DNA of 48,427 nt from Euryarchaeota archaeon UBA89 (GTDB lineage Archaea; Thermoplasmatota; Poseidoniia; Poseidoniales; Thalassarchaeaceae), in assembly GCA_002495525.1 (NCBI GenBank), contig DAFS01000015.1:13375-61801 (forward strand). Direction: 5' to 3'. The position numbers were made by a program, and so were the translations under genes. Numbering within the stretch: the first letter of the stretch is position 1; each line of letters opens with the position of its first letter. Below are positions 15,500 to 24,829 of this stretch, piece by piece. The notes under the pieces are model-generated. The model saw only the letters and a list, made by a program, of their open reading frames with translations, was not told the origin of the DNA and searched no databases.

Positions 15500-17098
15500 C
15501 TATCTCTTTGGCCCCGTCATTTCTTCTGGCTTTACCCATTTATTGAACTGCTCATTATCTAGTAATTCTAAATCCAAAGCGCTTTCTCTGAGTGTCAGAT
15601 TATTATTATGGGCATGCTTAGCAATTTTTGCAGCATTATCATACCCAATATACGGATTTAGTGCCGTAACTAGCATTAATGAATTTTCTAAGTGTTGAGT
15701 GATTTTCTCATTATTAGCTTCTAAACCTAGTACGCATTTTTCTGAGAAGGAAATACATGTATCTGAAAGAATCCTAATACTATGTAGTAAATTATGGATC
15801 ATCATAGGCTTGTATACATTCAATTCAAAATTTCCTTGACTTCCTCCGATAGTAATTGCAGTGTTGTTACCCATTACTTGGCAACAAACCATAGTCATTG
15901 CTTCTGCTTGAGTCGGGTTAACCTTTCCTGGCATAATACTTGACCCTGGTTCATTTGCAGGTAGAGATAATTCTCCAAAACCACACCTTGGACCCGAACC
16001 TAACCACCTGATATCATTTGCAATCTTCATCAAAGATGCAGATAATGTGTTCAACATTCCTGATGCTGCCACTATAGCATCATGAGATGCGAGTTGGGAG
16101 AACTTATTTTCAGCACTAATGAATTCTAAAGCTGTATAATCTGCTATTTTCTTGGCTACAATTTCTGCAAAATCTGTATGGGTATTGAGGCCCGTTCCTA
16201 CTGCTGTACCCCCTAAAGCTAATTCAAGTAAATCTAATTGAGTATTTTCGATTCGAGATATGTCATAATCTAGCATTGAAACATACGCGCTAAATTCTTG
16301 TCCTAAAGTCAAAGGTACAGCATCCATTAAATGTGTTCTACCTATCTTAACAATATCCGTAAATTGTTTGGATTTGATATCGAGTGAATTTCTTAGAGTC
16401 ATTATTGCTGGCAATAATCTATGTTGTATTTCTTCTGCTGCAGCAATATGCATGGCGGTTGGAAATGTATCATTACTTGATTGGGCCCTGTTTACATGGT
16501 CATTTGGATGAACTGGAGATTTACTTCCTAAACGTCCGTTAGTAAGTTCAATTGCACGATTTGCTATGACTTCGTTAGCATTCATATTAGTCTGTGTGCC
16601 AGATCCTGTTTGCCATACTCGTAAAGGAAAGTGTTCGTTTAATGAGCCTGAAATGACTTCTTCACATGCAGTGGAAATTAAAGCACCGACTTTTGGATCT
16701 AACTCTCCCAATTCTACATTTGTTTCTGCTGCAGCCTTTTTCAGAATGCCAAACGCACGAATCATTGCATGAGGCATTGTATCCTCTCCGATATTGAAAT
16801 TGATTAGCGATCTAGCAGTCTGAGCTCCATAATATCTATCTGAAGGAACTTCTACATCGCCCATAGTATCTTTCTCAACTCTAATTTCCTGATCAGACTG
16901 CGGAAATCTACGTTGTTTTTCAGGGAAATAGGGCTTAGAATTATTACTTGAATACAAAGAATTCTCAATCATCTTTGAAATTGTAGCAGAACGTCCATCA
17001 TTCTGACCTTTTCCTACTTTCTTATCTAATTTCCTTGCTAAATCTTCGGGAATACTTATGCTTAGTATTCTTCTATCTCCTGTGCGATGCTTGGCCAT
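15500..17098 (-). CDS. fumC: Class II fumarase with N-terminal ribbon-helix-helix domain
   Basis: 532 residues from the ATG at 17098. Residues about 70-532 are a full class II fumarate hydratase (fumarate to malate, citric acid cycle): EKDTMGDVEVP, YYGAQTARS, SSNDTFPTAMHI, THLMDAVPLTLGQE and the signature GSSIMPGKVNP are all intact. Residues about 9-51 form a CopG/MetJ-like ribbon-helix-helix domain (RRILSISIPEDLARKLDKKV, then GRSATISKMIENSLY), joined by a linker of about 20 residues with no Met. A TTG at the end of the RHH could in principle start a plain fumarase, but the TATA element 25 nt upstream of 17098 supports the fused product. Class II (bacterial/eukaryotic) fumarase is less usual in archaea than class I. 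Confidence 0.93.
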   Translation of the reverse strand: MAKHRTGDRRILSISIPEDLARKLDKKVGKGQNDGRSATISKMIENSLYSSNNSKPYFPEKQRRFPQSDQEIRVEKDTMGDVEVPSDRYYGAQTARSLINFNIGEDTMPHAMIRAFGILKKAAAETNVELGELDPKVGALISTACEEVISGSLNEHFPLRVWQTGSGTQTNMNANEVIANRAIELTNGRLGSKSPVHPNDHVNRAQSSNDTFPTAMHIAAAEEIQHRLLPAIMTLRNSLDIKSKQFTDIVKIGRTHLMDAVPLTLGQEFSAYVSMLDYDISRIENTQLDLLELALGGTAVGTGLNTHTDFAEIVAKKIADYTALEFISAENKFSQLASHDAIVAASGMLNTLSASLMKIANDIRWLGSGPRCGFGELSLPANEPGSSIMPGKVNPTQAEAMTMVCCQVMGNNTAITIGGSQGNFELNVYKPMMIHNLLHSIRILSDTCISFSEKCVLGLEANNEKITQHLENSLMLVTALNPYIGYDNAAKIAKHAHNNNLTLRESALDLELLDNEQFNKWVKPEEMTGPKR

Positions 17099-17118
17099 AT
17101 TTAATGCGGTTAATAAGT

Positions 17119-17128
17119 TATTAATAAA
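17119..17128 (-). promoter_or_regulatory. TATA box of the fumarase gene
   Basis: On the minus strand the sequence reads TTTATTAATA, centred about 25 nt before the ATG at 17098. This spacing places the transcript start at or near the A of the ATG, meaning a leaderless mRNA, and it decides for the 17098 start over the open frame upstream to 17146. Confidence 0.55.
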
Positions 17129-17175
17129 CTTAGAGTAAAGAGCCACAGTGTGACGAATTAAAAATCTAATTGCAA

Positions 17176-17658
17176 CTAAATTCGTTCTACAGAGATAATT
17201 TGCATTGGAGTTGAGGGTTTGTCACGGAAGTCCGTTTCTTGTGATTCAATTGACTTAACAACATCCATTCCTCTGACTACTTCACCGAAAACTGCATGGT
17301 TACCATTGAGCCAAGGCGTAGGTACAGTTGTCAAAAAGAATTGTGAACCTCCTGTATTTTTTCCAGCATTGGCCATTGAAAAAAGTCCGGGTCGATCATG
17401 TGCCTTTGCCAATGCTGATGCTTCACAAGGAATTTGCCATCCAGGACCACCTGTTCCCGCAGCTCGACTATCTGGATCTTTAGATTTGGGGCAGCCACCC
17501 TGAATCATGAAATCTTTGATTATACGATGGAAATGTAAACCATTATAGAATCCAGAATCTACTAATTTAAGAAAATTTTCTGTAGTCTCAGGACAGTCTT
17601 TTGTGTAAAGTTCTATTTGTATATTCCCAAGTGTAGTCGACATTTGTACCATTGTCAT
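17176..17658 (-). CDS. Cyclophilin-type peptidyl-prolyl isomerase
   Basis: About 160 residues from 17658. The core shows FHRIIKDFMIQGG (with the catalytic Arg in HRI and the FMIQGG segment), FSMANAGKNTGGSQFFLTT and LNGNHAVFGEVVRGMDVV, the three standard cyclophilin stretches. It catalyses proline cis-trans isomerisation during folding. Compact, without an export signal when started at one of the Met codons at 17658, 17652 or 17643; the frame is open further to 17730, but that N-terminus has no family match. Divergent from the zinc-ribbon membrane protein gene at 17743. Confidence 0.94.
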   Translation of the reverse strand: MTMVQMSTTLGNIQIELYTKDCPETTENFLKLVDSGFYNGLHFHRIIKDFMIQGGCPKSKDPDSRAAGTGGPGWQIPCEASALAKAHDRPGLFSMANAGKNTGGSQFFLTTVPTPWLNGNHAVFGEVVRGMDVVKSIESQETDFRDKPSTPMQIISVERI

Positions 17659-17742
17659 GGTCAACCGTAATCGACTACATTCATGAGGTTGATGGTGTGA
17701 TGTCGTGAAAATACTAATGAAGGATATCAACCATGAGAAGAT

Positions 17743-18909
17743 GTGAGTGAACTTAGCGGATATGATTGCCCTCGCTGTAAATCCGAATTATTCATAGAAG
17801 CCAGTCCAGAAGTTGATGGTGTAGATTTATTGATTTGTAAACAATGCTGGGGAGTTGCAGTAACCGCAAAATCAATGAAAATGGTGATAACTAAAGGAAG
17901 CCTATTGGATGAAAAAAGAGATAAATTAAGCAAAAGTAGTGGAGACTGTAAATGCCCAATATGTTCTGATATAATGGATGAAATAGAATTAGAAATTCCA
18001 AAGGAAGTCATTCAAAAGATTAGTTTGATTGAAAGTCAAGTGATGGCTCCCGAAAAGGTGATTATTGATTCTTGTAAAAGTTGTCCTACATTTTGGTTTG
18101 ATGCGGGAGAGTTAGATCTTCTAAATGGAATAAAACCAAAAATTAGAAAAAATGACTCAAAAACAATCAGGCTTCTTGAAGATCAAACTCTTTCTGCCGA
18201 TGAATTGAGTAAAAGAGGGGCTAGAAGAAGAATAATAGGTGGATTCGCCATATTAGGCGCTTTTCTAATTGGTTCAGAAGGCGGATTCTTCCTAGGATTT
18301 ATATCATTAATCATGGGAATTGGAGGGTTGATTGCACTAGTAACTAAAAATCCTGAAGAAGCTCTTGTAAAGGGAACATGTGACAAATGTTTGAAGCCCG
18401 ATAAATTACTTGCTTGGAATTGTCAAAGCGGAGGATGCTGGGCGCATATTTGTAGTGACTGTCAGAGCATTGGAGAAGATCCGGTTGAGGCTTATGCAAG
18501 GACTCTCGGGAAGGTCGCTGTAGGAACAGTAATCGTAGGCGTAGGAGTACTTGCAGTCCTTGCAGTCGCTGAAGGTGGAGGAGCAGGACTATTAGATGGT
18601 GTGTCGGCACCTTCAGGTTCGGGAAAGAAGAAGGAAAAGACAGAGATGCTTCTTTGTAGAGAATGTACGGAAAGAGAAAAGAATAATCTAAAAAATCTCA
18701 AAAAGAAATCATTGAAGACAAAAAATCCGGAAAAAACTGATATGTCTGTGAGTTCAAAGGAGTCAAGAAGGAATTACCTTTCAACGACTTGGAGCCCTGA
18801 AACAAAGAATGAATATTGCACACATATTGACTTAAATAATAATAAAAAATGTAAAAGAATGTCTTTTAGAAGTAGTAACTACTGTTATGTTCACAAAGAT
18901 TTGTATTGA
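17743..18909 (+). CDS. Multi-zinc-ribbon membrane protein (zf-TFIIB type)
   Basis: 388 residues with an unusual row of metal sites: CPRC..CKQC (about 9-38) and CPIC..CKSC followed by FWFDAGEL (about 68-117), which is the zf-TFIIB pattern duplicated; a membrane hairpin (about 165-200, Gly-rich); CDKC..CQSGGCWAHICSDC (about 207-237, RING/B-box-like spacing); another Gly/Val/Ala-rich membrane segment (about 252-285); CREC; and a C-terminal Cys/His cluster (CTHID..CKRM..CYVH). GTG start at 17743. The zf-TFIIB domain is of unknown function in most genomes. A membrane quality-control or metal-sensing role is possible. Convergent with csaA. Confidence 0.7.
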   Translation: MSELSGYDCPRCKSELFIEASPEVDGVDLLICKQCWGVAVTAKSMKMVITKGSLLDEKRDKLSKSSGDCKCPICSDIMDEIELEIPKEVIQKISLIESQVMAPEKVIIDSCKSCPTFWFDAGELDLLNGIKPKIRKNDSKTIRLLEDQTLSADELSKRGARRRIIGGFAILGAFLIGSEGGFFLGFISLIMGIGGLIALVTKNPEEALVKGTCDKCLKPDKLLAWNCQSGGCWAHICSDCQSIGEDPVEAYARTLGKVAVGTVIVGVGVLAVLAVAEGGGAGLLDGVSAPSGSGKKKEKTEMLLCRECTEREKNNLKNLKKKSLKTKNPEKTDMSVSSKESRRNYLSTTWSPETKNEYCTHIDLNNNKKCKRMSFRSSNYCYVHKDLY

Positions 18910-18915
18910 TTCAAC

Positions 18916-19314
18916 TTAGGCAACTGTTGATCCCAACATGACATTCTTGGGCAATTCAAGTAAATTTACAGCTCCGTCGGGATCTAATGCTCCAAGAATC
19001 AAGAATTGTGATATGAAACCACCGGGTAACGTTTTTTCACCCAAATTTATGGCACCTACAACTAAGCGATTAATTAGTTCACTTCTAGAATAATTTGTTA
19101 TCTGTGCAGAGGTAGAAAGCTGACCAATTTTGGAACCGAAATCGACTGTGATTTTATATGACGGTTTTCTCATTTCGGGATAATTCTCAACATTGGTGAT
19201 CTTTCCGGCCCTTATGTCAAGAGAAAAATAGTCATTGACACTTACGTAATCTTTCTTAGGAAGTTTTTCAGGATGATATGGGAAATTTTCAGTATCGATT
19301 TCATGCTGACCCAT
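18916..19314 (-). CDS. csaA: CsaA-like tRNA-binding-domain protein
   Basis: 132 residues containing one EMAP-II/MetRS-C type OB-fold: FSLDIRAGKITNVENYPEMRKPSYKI, then VDFGSKIGQLSTSAQIT and the end GFISQFLILGALDPDG. The DIRVG-like start and the 'S.qit.yy' region are the marks of CsaA and of the tRNA-binding domain in MetRS and PheRS. CsaA is a dimeric RNA-binding protein with reported chaperone activity; a tRNA-binding role is the safer reading. The ATG directly follows the pyrE stop (TAA-ATG), so it is translated in coupling with pyrE. Confidence 0.88.
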   Translation of the reverse strand: MGQHEIDTENFPYHPEKLPKKDYVSVNDYFSLDIRAGKITNVENYPEMRKPSYKITVDFGSKIGQLSTSAQITNYSRSELINRLVVGAINLGEKTLPGGFISQFLILGALDPDGAVNLLELPKNVMLGSTVA

Positions 19315-19899
19315 TTACTCACCTGTAATATCCGAACGTACTAATAATGGGAGCAGCAAAACACCTGCTTGTTCGAACGCCTCTGCTCCACCTTCTTGCC
19401 TATCTAGGATTGTAATACAGGCGATCACCTCGCAGCCTATTTCTTCCATTCTTTCAGATGCTTTCAAAGCGGAACCACCAGTTGTTGTTACATCCTCTAA
19501 TAGAATTATTCTATCTCCTTTATTGAGACTAGAACCTTCAATTCCAGGCGGGTTGCCAGTTTTTCGACCCCCTCTACCTTTAGCTTCTTTTCGAACCATG
19601 AATCCTTTAATCTTAGATTCTTTTGGGGCTTTTGCTATGACAATACCCGTCAAAGGAACGGCCCCTAACTCAAGTCCTCCAACTGCATCGATTTCTTGTA
19701 AAGAATCTATCTTTGAATGAATTAATACACCTAAAAGATGTGCACTTTCGGGATCCATCATGACTGGCTTCATATCGAAAAAGTGAGGGCTCTGCCGCCC
19801 GCTGGCAAGAGTGAATAATTCATCAGGAGAATTAAGATAAGCTAACTCTCTAACCTTCTCTATTAAGCGGACTTTAGCATCCAAAACACTTGTCGACAT
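19315..19899 (-). CDS. pyrE: Orotate phosphoribosyltransferase
   Basis: Type I PRTase that makes orotidine 5'-phosphate in pyrimidine synthesis. 194 residues from the ATG at 19899. Marks: FTLASGRQSPHFFDMKPV at the N-terminus (the 'SGxxSxxyxd' motif), EAKGRGG-like loop (KEAKGRGGRKTG) and the PRPP-binding IILLEDVTTTGGSALKA. The frame is open up to 20037, but that extension overlaps the divergent DP2 gene start and has no family match, so 19899 is preferred. The 136 nt between the two starts probably carry promoters for both genes. Confidence 0.95.
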   Translation of the reverse strand: MSTSVLDAKVRLIEKVRELAYLNSPDELFTLASGRQSPHFFDMKPVMMDPESAHLLGVLIHSKIDSLQEIDAVGGLELGAVPLTGIVIAKAPKESKIKGFMVRKEAKGRGGRKTGNPPGIEGSSLNKGDRIILLEDVTTTGGSALKASERMEEIGCEVIACITILDRQEGGAEAFEQAGVLLLPLLVRSDITGE

Positions 19900-20035
19900 G
19901 TTATTATCTTTTTTTACGGCGTGAGTTAATCGAATGAATGTTGCCTCAATAAATTGCAATATTTGACAATGTTCACACTGAATGTTATTGGACGGTGGGC
20001 ATTCTTGAAGAGTTATTAGTTGGTAGGGGACGGAC

Positions 20036-23000
20036 ATGATTGGTGTAAATTCGAATACTTTTACGATAGATTCGGAGCGTCTTGAAAAGGAACAAGAAAA
20101 TTATGAATCATGGCTAGAAGAAAGAACTGAGAGCGTCTATCAAATCGCTAAAATTGCAAAATCTAAAAATCTAGATTTTGAAAATACTATTGAAATTCCT
20201 AGGGCTTCGGACTTGGCTAGTAGAACCGAAAAACTACTGGAAGATTATTTGGATGGAATGAAAATAGAGGAAGAGTTACGACATCTACTCAACACAACCG
20301 ATAGAGAGAGCGCATCTATACAAATTGCAGTAGATGTTGCAAGAAGAATGAACGAAGAAACATTGGATATGCAAAAATCAATTGATTGTGGCCTAAGAGT
20401 AGGCTTAGCAGTATTGACGGAAGCTGTTCTAGTTGCACCTCTAGATGGAATAGGAGATGTGCGGATCCTAAATAATTCAGATGGTTCAGAATTTCTTTCA
20501 ATTGATTTTTGTGGACCGATTAGAGCTGCTGGAGGTACTGCTCAAGCATTAGGCGTGCTAATAGGAGATATGGTTAGAAGAGAACTAGGATTAAACAGAT
20601 ATATTCCAACGACTCAAGAAGTAGAGCGGGTTAAAGAAGAATTTGGACTTTATCGTGTTGGGTTACAGTATAAACCGCCTCCAGAAGAAATTGAGACTAT
20701 TATTCGAGCATGTCCTGTAATGGTTAATGGCGAGGAAACAGAGAAAATAGAATGTTCCGGATACAAAGAAGTCAGAAATATTGTAAATTCGAATGGGTCT
20801 TATCGAACCAGAATTAGAGGAGGCGTAATGCTTGTAATTGGAGAAGGTTTGTGCCTTAAAGCACCGAAGGTGCAAAAACATACAGAAAGAATGAATATCC
20901 AAGGTTGGGAATTTATTGCACAATTCGCTAATAAAAATAAAAAAGATGGAGAAAATAAAGGTGCATTTAAGGCAAGAGAGATTGCACCTATTAGCCGTTA
21001 TATGGATGATGTAATTGCCGGTAGGCCTGTCTTTGGGGAACCCAATTATCCTGGAGGATTTAGACTAAGGTATGGTCGAAGTAGAATTACTGGTCTGGCG
21101 GCAGCAGGAGTAAATCCTGTTACAATGGAAGCAATGGGAGGGTTTCTAGCAGTAGGTACTCAGATGAAAATGGAAAGGCCTGGGAAAGCCTGTGCTGTAA
21201 CGCCGTGTACTGAAATTGATGGCCCTACTGTATTAATGAATGATGGTGAGTTCAGAAAAATTCGAAATTTAGATGATTGGAGATTAAATGTTGCTAATGT
21301 AAAATCTATCTGGGATTCTGGAGAAATTCTGATAGGTTATGGTGAGTTTTTAGAAAATAATAAGAAATTAGTTCCATCTTCATACAATAAAGACTGGTGG
21401 GCGTCTGAATTATCTGAATCACTAGATATGCCAAAAAAAGTAGAAAAGTTTGCACAAATTATTGATCAGGATGTGCAATCCTTACCCGAAGGATTACCTT
21501 TTAATGGAGCAATAAAGAGAGGGGGAGAGGATCCTAATGATAGGAAATGGAGGAAAAGAAATTGGATTATATTTCTCAGAGAATTAGAATTAGATTGGCA
21601 ACAAATAAAACATGTATCTAATGAATTTGGAACTGCGATTCCTCCTCCATGGAATCTTTGGTGGTCAGATTTACCAATGACATATATGGCTCAATTAATA
21701 CGATTTGTTGGAAAATCTAGAATTGAAGATGGGAAAATAATAATTCCAAATGTTGTCAATAATTGGCCTTTGGACACTATAGAGGAAAAACCTGAACAAC
21801 TATCTACAACTCAAACAAGATGGACAATGATAGAAGATAATGGAGTTGTTAAATCTTCATTGATGACCTTAGGTGTAGAACACTTTCACAATGGAGGAGA
21901 TATAGTAGTCGAAAGACACTGGGAAGCGCTTCTTGAGGGTTTAGGGTTCGAAAATTATGGAAATAATATAAGAAAATCAGTCGAAACTGAATCATATATT
22001 ATCGACAGAGTAGCAAAAATAAATGGGGCTTCAAATATCATTTCTAGAGAAAATGAAAGAGTTAGTAATTTAGAGAAAGAAAGAGATTTAGCCAGAATAG
22101 AGGCAACTACTGCAGCCAGACAATCAGGGTTGAATATTGAACAAACTGAGGACGCTGGCGATCAGGCAGCGGCGAAAATTATTGATCAGGGTCCTTATGA
22201 TGAAAGTGCTTTAGTTAATGCAAAAATACTTCTCGACGAAAATGAGGTTGAAAGAAGTTTATGGATAGTTAAGAAAATATCTAATCTTAGATGGGAAGAT
22301 TCGGTGCCTTGTAGGATAGGAGCTAGGATGGGCCGCCCGGAAAAATCTGCTAGAAGAGAATTGAAACCATTAACTCACTCACTTTACCCTATAGGTGAAA
22401 ATGGAGGGAGTCAAAAACTACTAATTCAGGCCGCTAAAAAAGGAAGAATAAGAGTTGAAATGTCGAGACGTGTTTGTCAAGATTGTGGTAAAGAATCTCC
22501 TAATCTCATTTGTCATCATAGGAAATCTGAATCAGAGGCCATAGAGTGTGGAGGGAAAACTGTTGAAAGAAAAACAAGGGGTTCCAGATCAAGAAGAAGA
22601 AGAGGTGAAAGGACTACAGTAGACTTGGATAAATTATTAGAAGTGAAAAGAAGGTCTCTTGGACTGGATAGATTACCTACATTAATCAAAGCTCAAAAAG
22701 AACTACTATCTGAAGCACAAACTCCTGAACCAATAGAAAAGGGGATATTGAGGGCGAAAAACGGTGTCTCTGTCTTTAGAGATGGTACCTCTAGATACGA
22801 TATGATTGATGTCCCAGTGACTCATTTTAAACCTAAAGAAATTTATACCTCTTGGGAAAGATTATATCAATTAGGATATAAAAAAGATGTTTTTGGACAG
22901 GAACTAACTAGTAATGAGCAGATTTTAGAGTTATTTCCACAAGATATTATCCCTTCACTTAATGCTGAAGAGCATTTAATTTCTACATGTAATTTCGTAG

Positions 23001-24001
23001 ATGATTTATTAGTTCGGTTTTACAAGATGGAGCCATTCTACAATGTACAAACTATTGAGGATATTGTTGGTTCGTTGGCAATCGGCTTAGCACCTCATAC
23101 ATCAGGAGGTGTTTTGTGTAGAATAATTGGTTGGACGGCGGCTTCTGCTGGTTATGCACATCCACTTTTTCATGCGGCAAAAAGAAGAAACTGTGATGGA
23201 GACGAAGACAGCATCTTGATGTTGATGGATGGTTTACTAAATTTCTCAAAACATATTCTACCTTCCGGAAGAGGGGGGAGAATGGACGCACCTCTTGTCT
23301 TGACCACCAGATTAAATCCTAGTGAAATCGATAAGGAAGCACTGAATGTTGATTGTTCACATTATTACACTAGATCGTTCTATGAGAAAACACAGAGTCA
23401 GCCACATCCAAGTGAATTAAGTGGCGAAGTTGAAACTGTAGAAACACGCTTAGGAACCATAGGGGATTTACGAGGTTATGGTTGGACTCATGAATCTGGA
23501 GAACTAGATGCTGGCCCCAAAAATTCATCATACAAAACACTGAAGTCAATGGAAGATAAAATGAATGGTCAATTATCAATTGGAGCTTTACTAAGGAGCG
23601 TTAGAGTAGAAAAAGTTGCATCGCAAGTGATAGAATCCCACTTTTTACCAGATTTGAGAGGGAATCTTGTGGCCTTTACAAGGCAAAAAGTTAGGTGTGT
23701 AAAATGTGGTGAAAAATATCGAAGAATGCCTCTTGCTGGGAAATGTATTCAATCTCATAAATTAGAAATCGGCGGATTATCTGCAAGAAGAGGTGAAGAT
23801 TCGACAATGTGTGGAGGAAACGTCATACTGACTGTAACAGAGGGTGCTGTGAGAAAATACATCAAAGTAACAGAAGGAATTATTGAAAATTATGGAGTAG
23901 GCATGTATACAGAACAAAGAGTAAAATGGTTGACTGAAAGTGCTGATTCTTTGTTTAATAATGACAGAGTTACAGTCATGACTTTAACTGATTTCTTATG
24001 A
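20036..24001 (+). CDS. polC: DNA polymerase D large subunit DP2
   Basis: Catalytic subunit of the archaeal replicative polymerase PolD, 1321 residues, intein-free. Visible: N-terminal DP2 stretch with SIDFCGPIRAAGGTAQALG; a zinc site CQDCGKESPNLICHH (about 812-826) and a matching ECGG; the two-barrel active site with NCDGDEDS (about 1052-1059), whose Asp residues bind the catalytic metals, followed by LPSGRGGRMDAPLVLT; a late zinc module CVKCGEKYRRMP...CGGNV (from about 1221) and a C-terminal tail that in this family contacts the DP1 subunit and PCNA. The DP1 gene is not in the window. Start ATG 20036, back-to-back with pyrE. It ends directly against the convergent MptE-like gene. Confidence 0.97.
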   Translation: MIGVNSNTFTIDSERLEKEQENYESWLEERTESVYQIAKIAKSKNLDFENTIEIPRASDLASRTEKLLEDYLDGMKIEEELRHLLNTTDRESASIQIAVDVARRMNEETLDMQKSIDCGLRVGLAVLTEAVLVAPLDGIGDVRILNNSDGSEFLSIDFCGPIRAAGGTAQALGVLIGDMVRRELGLNRYIPTTQEVERVKEEFGLYRVGLQYKPPPEEIETIIRACPVMVNGEETEKIECSGYKEVRNIVNSNGSYRTRIRGGVMLVIGEGLCLKAPKVQKHTERMNIQGWEFIAQFANKNKKDGENKGAFKAREIAPISRYMDDVIAGRPVFGEPNYPGGFRLRYGRSRITGLAAAGVNPVTMEAMGGFLAVGTQMKMERPGKACAVTPCTEIDGPTVLMNDGEFRKIRNLDDWRLNVANVKSIWDSGEILIGYGEFLENNKKLVPSSYNKDWWASELSESLDMPKKVEKFAQIIDQDVQSLPEGLPFNGAIKRGGEDPNDRKWRKRNWIIFLRELELDWQQIKHVSNEFGTAIPPPWNLWWSDLPMTYMAQLIRFVGKSRIEDGKIIIPNVVNNWPLDTIEEKPEQLSTTQTRWTMIEDNGVVKSSLMTLGVEHFHNGGDIVVERHWEALLEGLGFENYGNNIRKSVETESYIIDRVAKINGASNIISRENERVSNLEKERDLARIEATTAARQSGLNIEQTEDAGDQAAAKIIDQGPYDESALVNAKILLDENEVERSLWIVKKISNLRWEDSVPCRIGARMGRPEKSARRELKPLTHSLYPIGENGGSQKLLIQAAKKGRIRVEMSRRVCQDCGKESPNLICHHRKSESEAIECGGKTVERKTRGSRSRRRRGERTTVDLDKLLEVKRRSLGLDRLPTLIKAQKELLSEAQTPEPIEKGILRAKNGVSVFRDGTSRYDMIDVPVTHFKPKEIYTSWERLYQLGYKKDVFGQELTSNEQILELFPQDIIPSLNAEEHLISTCNFVDDLLVRFYKMEPFYNVQTIEDIVGSLAIGLAPHTSGGVLCRIIGWTAASAGYAHPLFHAAKRRNCDGDEDSILMLMDGLLNFSKHILPSGRGGRMDAPLVLTTRLNPSEIDKEALNVDCSHYYTRSFYEKTQSQPHPSELSGEVETVETRLGTIGDLRGYGWTHESGELDAGPKNSSYKTLKSMEDKMNGQLSIGALLRSVRVEKVASQVIESHFLPDLRGNLVAFTRQKVRCVKCGEKYRRMPLAGKCIQSHKLEIGGLSARRGEDSTMCGGNVILTVTEGAVRKYIKVTEGIIENYGVGMYTEQRVKWLTESADSLFNNDRVTVMTLTDFL

Positions 24002-24760
24002 TTAATATTTAATTCCGATAGTAGTTAAAATTTTAGCCATCCACTGAAGTTTGACTATTTTCTCTTTAGGGTTGGTTGCACCTGACCATTTGCCTACTAT
24101 ATCAGTACGGGTCCCTAACAATAGAATTCTATCAATGGGGACACCCAGGGATATCAAAAAACAAATTGCTCTATCTCCATCTGTAAAACCTCCTGGATTA
24201 TACATTCCACTTATCGTATCCGGAGTTTGATGTGTGAGTACAATCCTTGGAGGATTTTGCATATCCAATGCTATTTCTAACAAATTTCTCCATGAAGATA
24301 TATTGTCGCCATGTGCATGTAAAATAACCGGAATACTCCTTTTTACTGCTTCAATTGTACCTGCTCCACCATCCGCATCGCTAACTATGCAAACTAATCT
24401 TGACCATGCTCTTTCTGATATCGATTCAGGGAGTGATGAAAGTACACCCACAGCACCATCTGCGGCAACGAATAAAGTTGGGCTTTCTAACATAGAAATA
24501 ATCTCTGATTCTTCTATCGCAGCACCTAAAACGGCAATTCTTGTTTCTCTTAATACTAATCTACGTCGTAGATTTGCTATCGTCACAGATCTTTGTGATC
24601 TAGTCCAACTATCGATTGAAGTATTTTCAACGACTGATAAGAGTTGGTGCGCGCTTTCAATGTCTAATTTAATGTCCCAACCAAAAAAAGTACGTACCTC
24701 ATCCTGAATTTTGATTAACTTATTATCAATAGGAAGAAGATCGATTTCTACAGGCATCAA
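24002..24760 (-). CDS. mptE: MptE-like 6-hydroxymethyldihydropterin pyrophosphokinase
   Basis: 252 residues of the DUF115 family. Marks: VAADGAVGVL, VCIVSDADGG, LHAHGDNI and the C-terminal NPGGFTDGDRAI, which resemble the thiamin-pyrophosphokinase-like fold with the D-x-DG and HxHGDN elements seen in archaeal MptE. MptE transfers pyrophosphate from ATP to 6-hydroxymethyl-7,8-dihydropterin in tetrahydromethanopterin/folate-type pterin synthesis. Its stop abuts that of DP2. Family assignment is firm; the exact pterin product in this lineage is inferred. Confidence 0.87.
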   Translation of the reverse strand: MMPVEIDLLPIDNKLIKIQDEVRTFFGWDIKLDIESAHQLLSVVENTSIDSWTRSQRSVTIANLRRRLVLRETRIAVLGAAIEESEIISMLESPTLFVAADGAVGVLSSLPESISERAWSRLVCIVSDADGGAGTIEAVKRSIPVILHAHGDNISSWRNLLEIALDMQNPPRIVLTHQTPDTISGMYNPGGFTDGDRAICFLISLGVPIDRILLLGTRTDIVGKWSGATNPKEKIVKLQWMAKILTTIGIKY

Positions 24761-24829
24761 TGCTCAACTCCAGTGGAAGGGGTCGGTGAGTATTGAAGAA
24801 CCCTCGTCGCTCATGGACTTAATGTGCCG

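Noticed and set aside
16566..16772. Plus-strand frame inside fumarase, and many similar antisense frames
   Set aside because: They are shadows of the conserved coding strand, without family resemblance or start signals.
19900..20037. N-terminal extension of PyrE to 20037
   Set aside because: It overlaps the DP2 start, has a CxxC-containing sequence with no PyrE match, and the family N-terminus begins at 19899.
20036..24001. Intein in DP2, as found in several archaea
   Set aside because: The conserved active-site blocks run on without interruption, and no Cys/Ser-start splicing motifs with HN/C end are visible.
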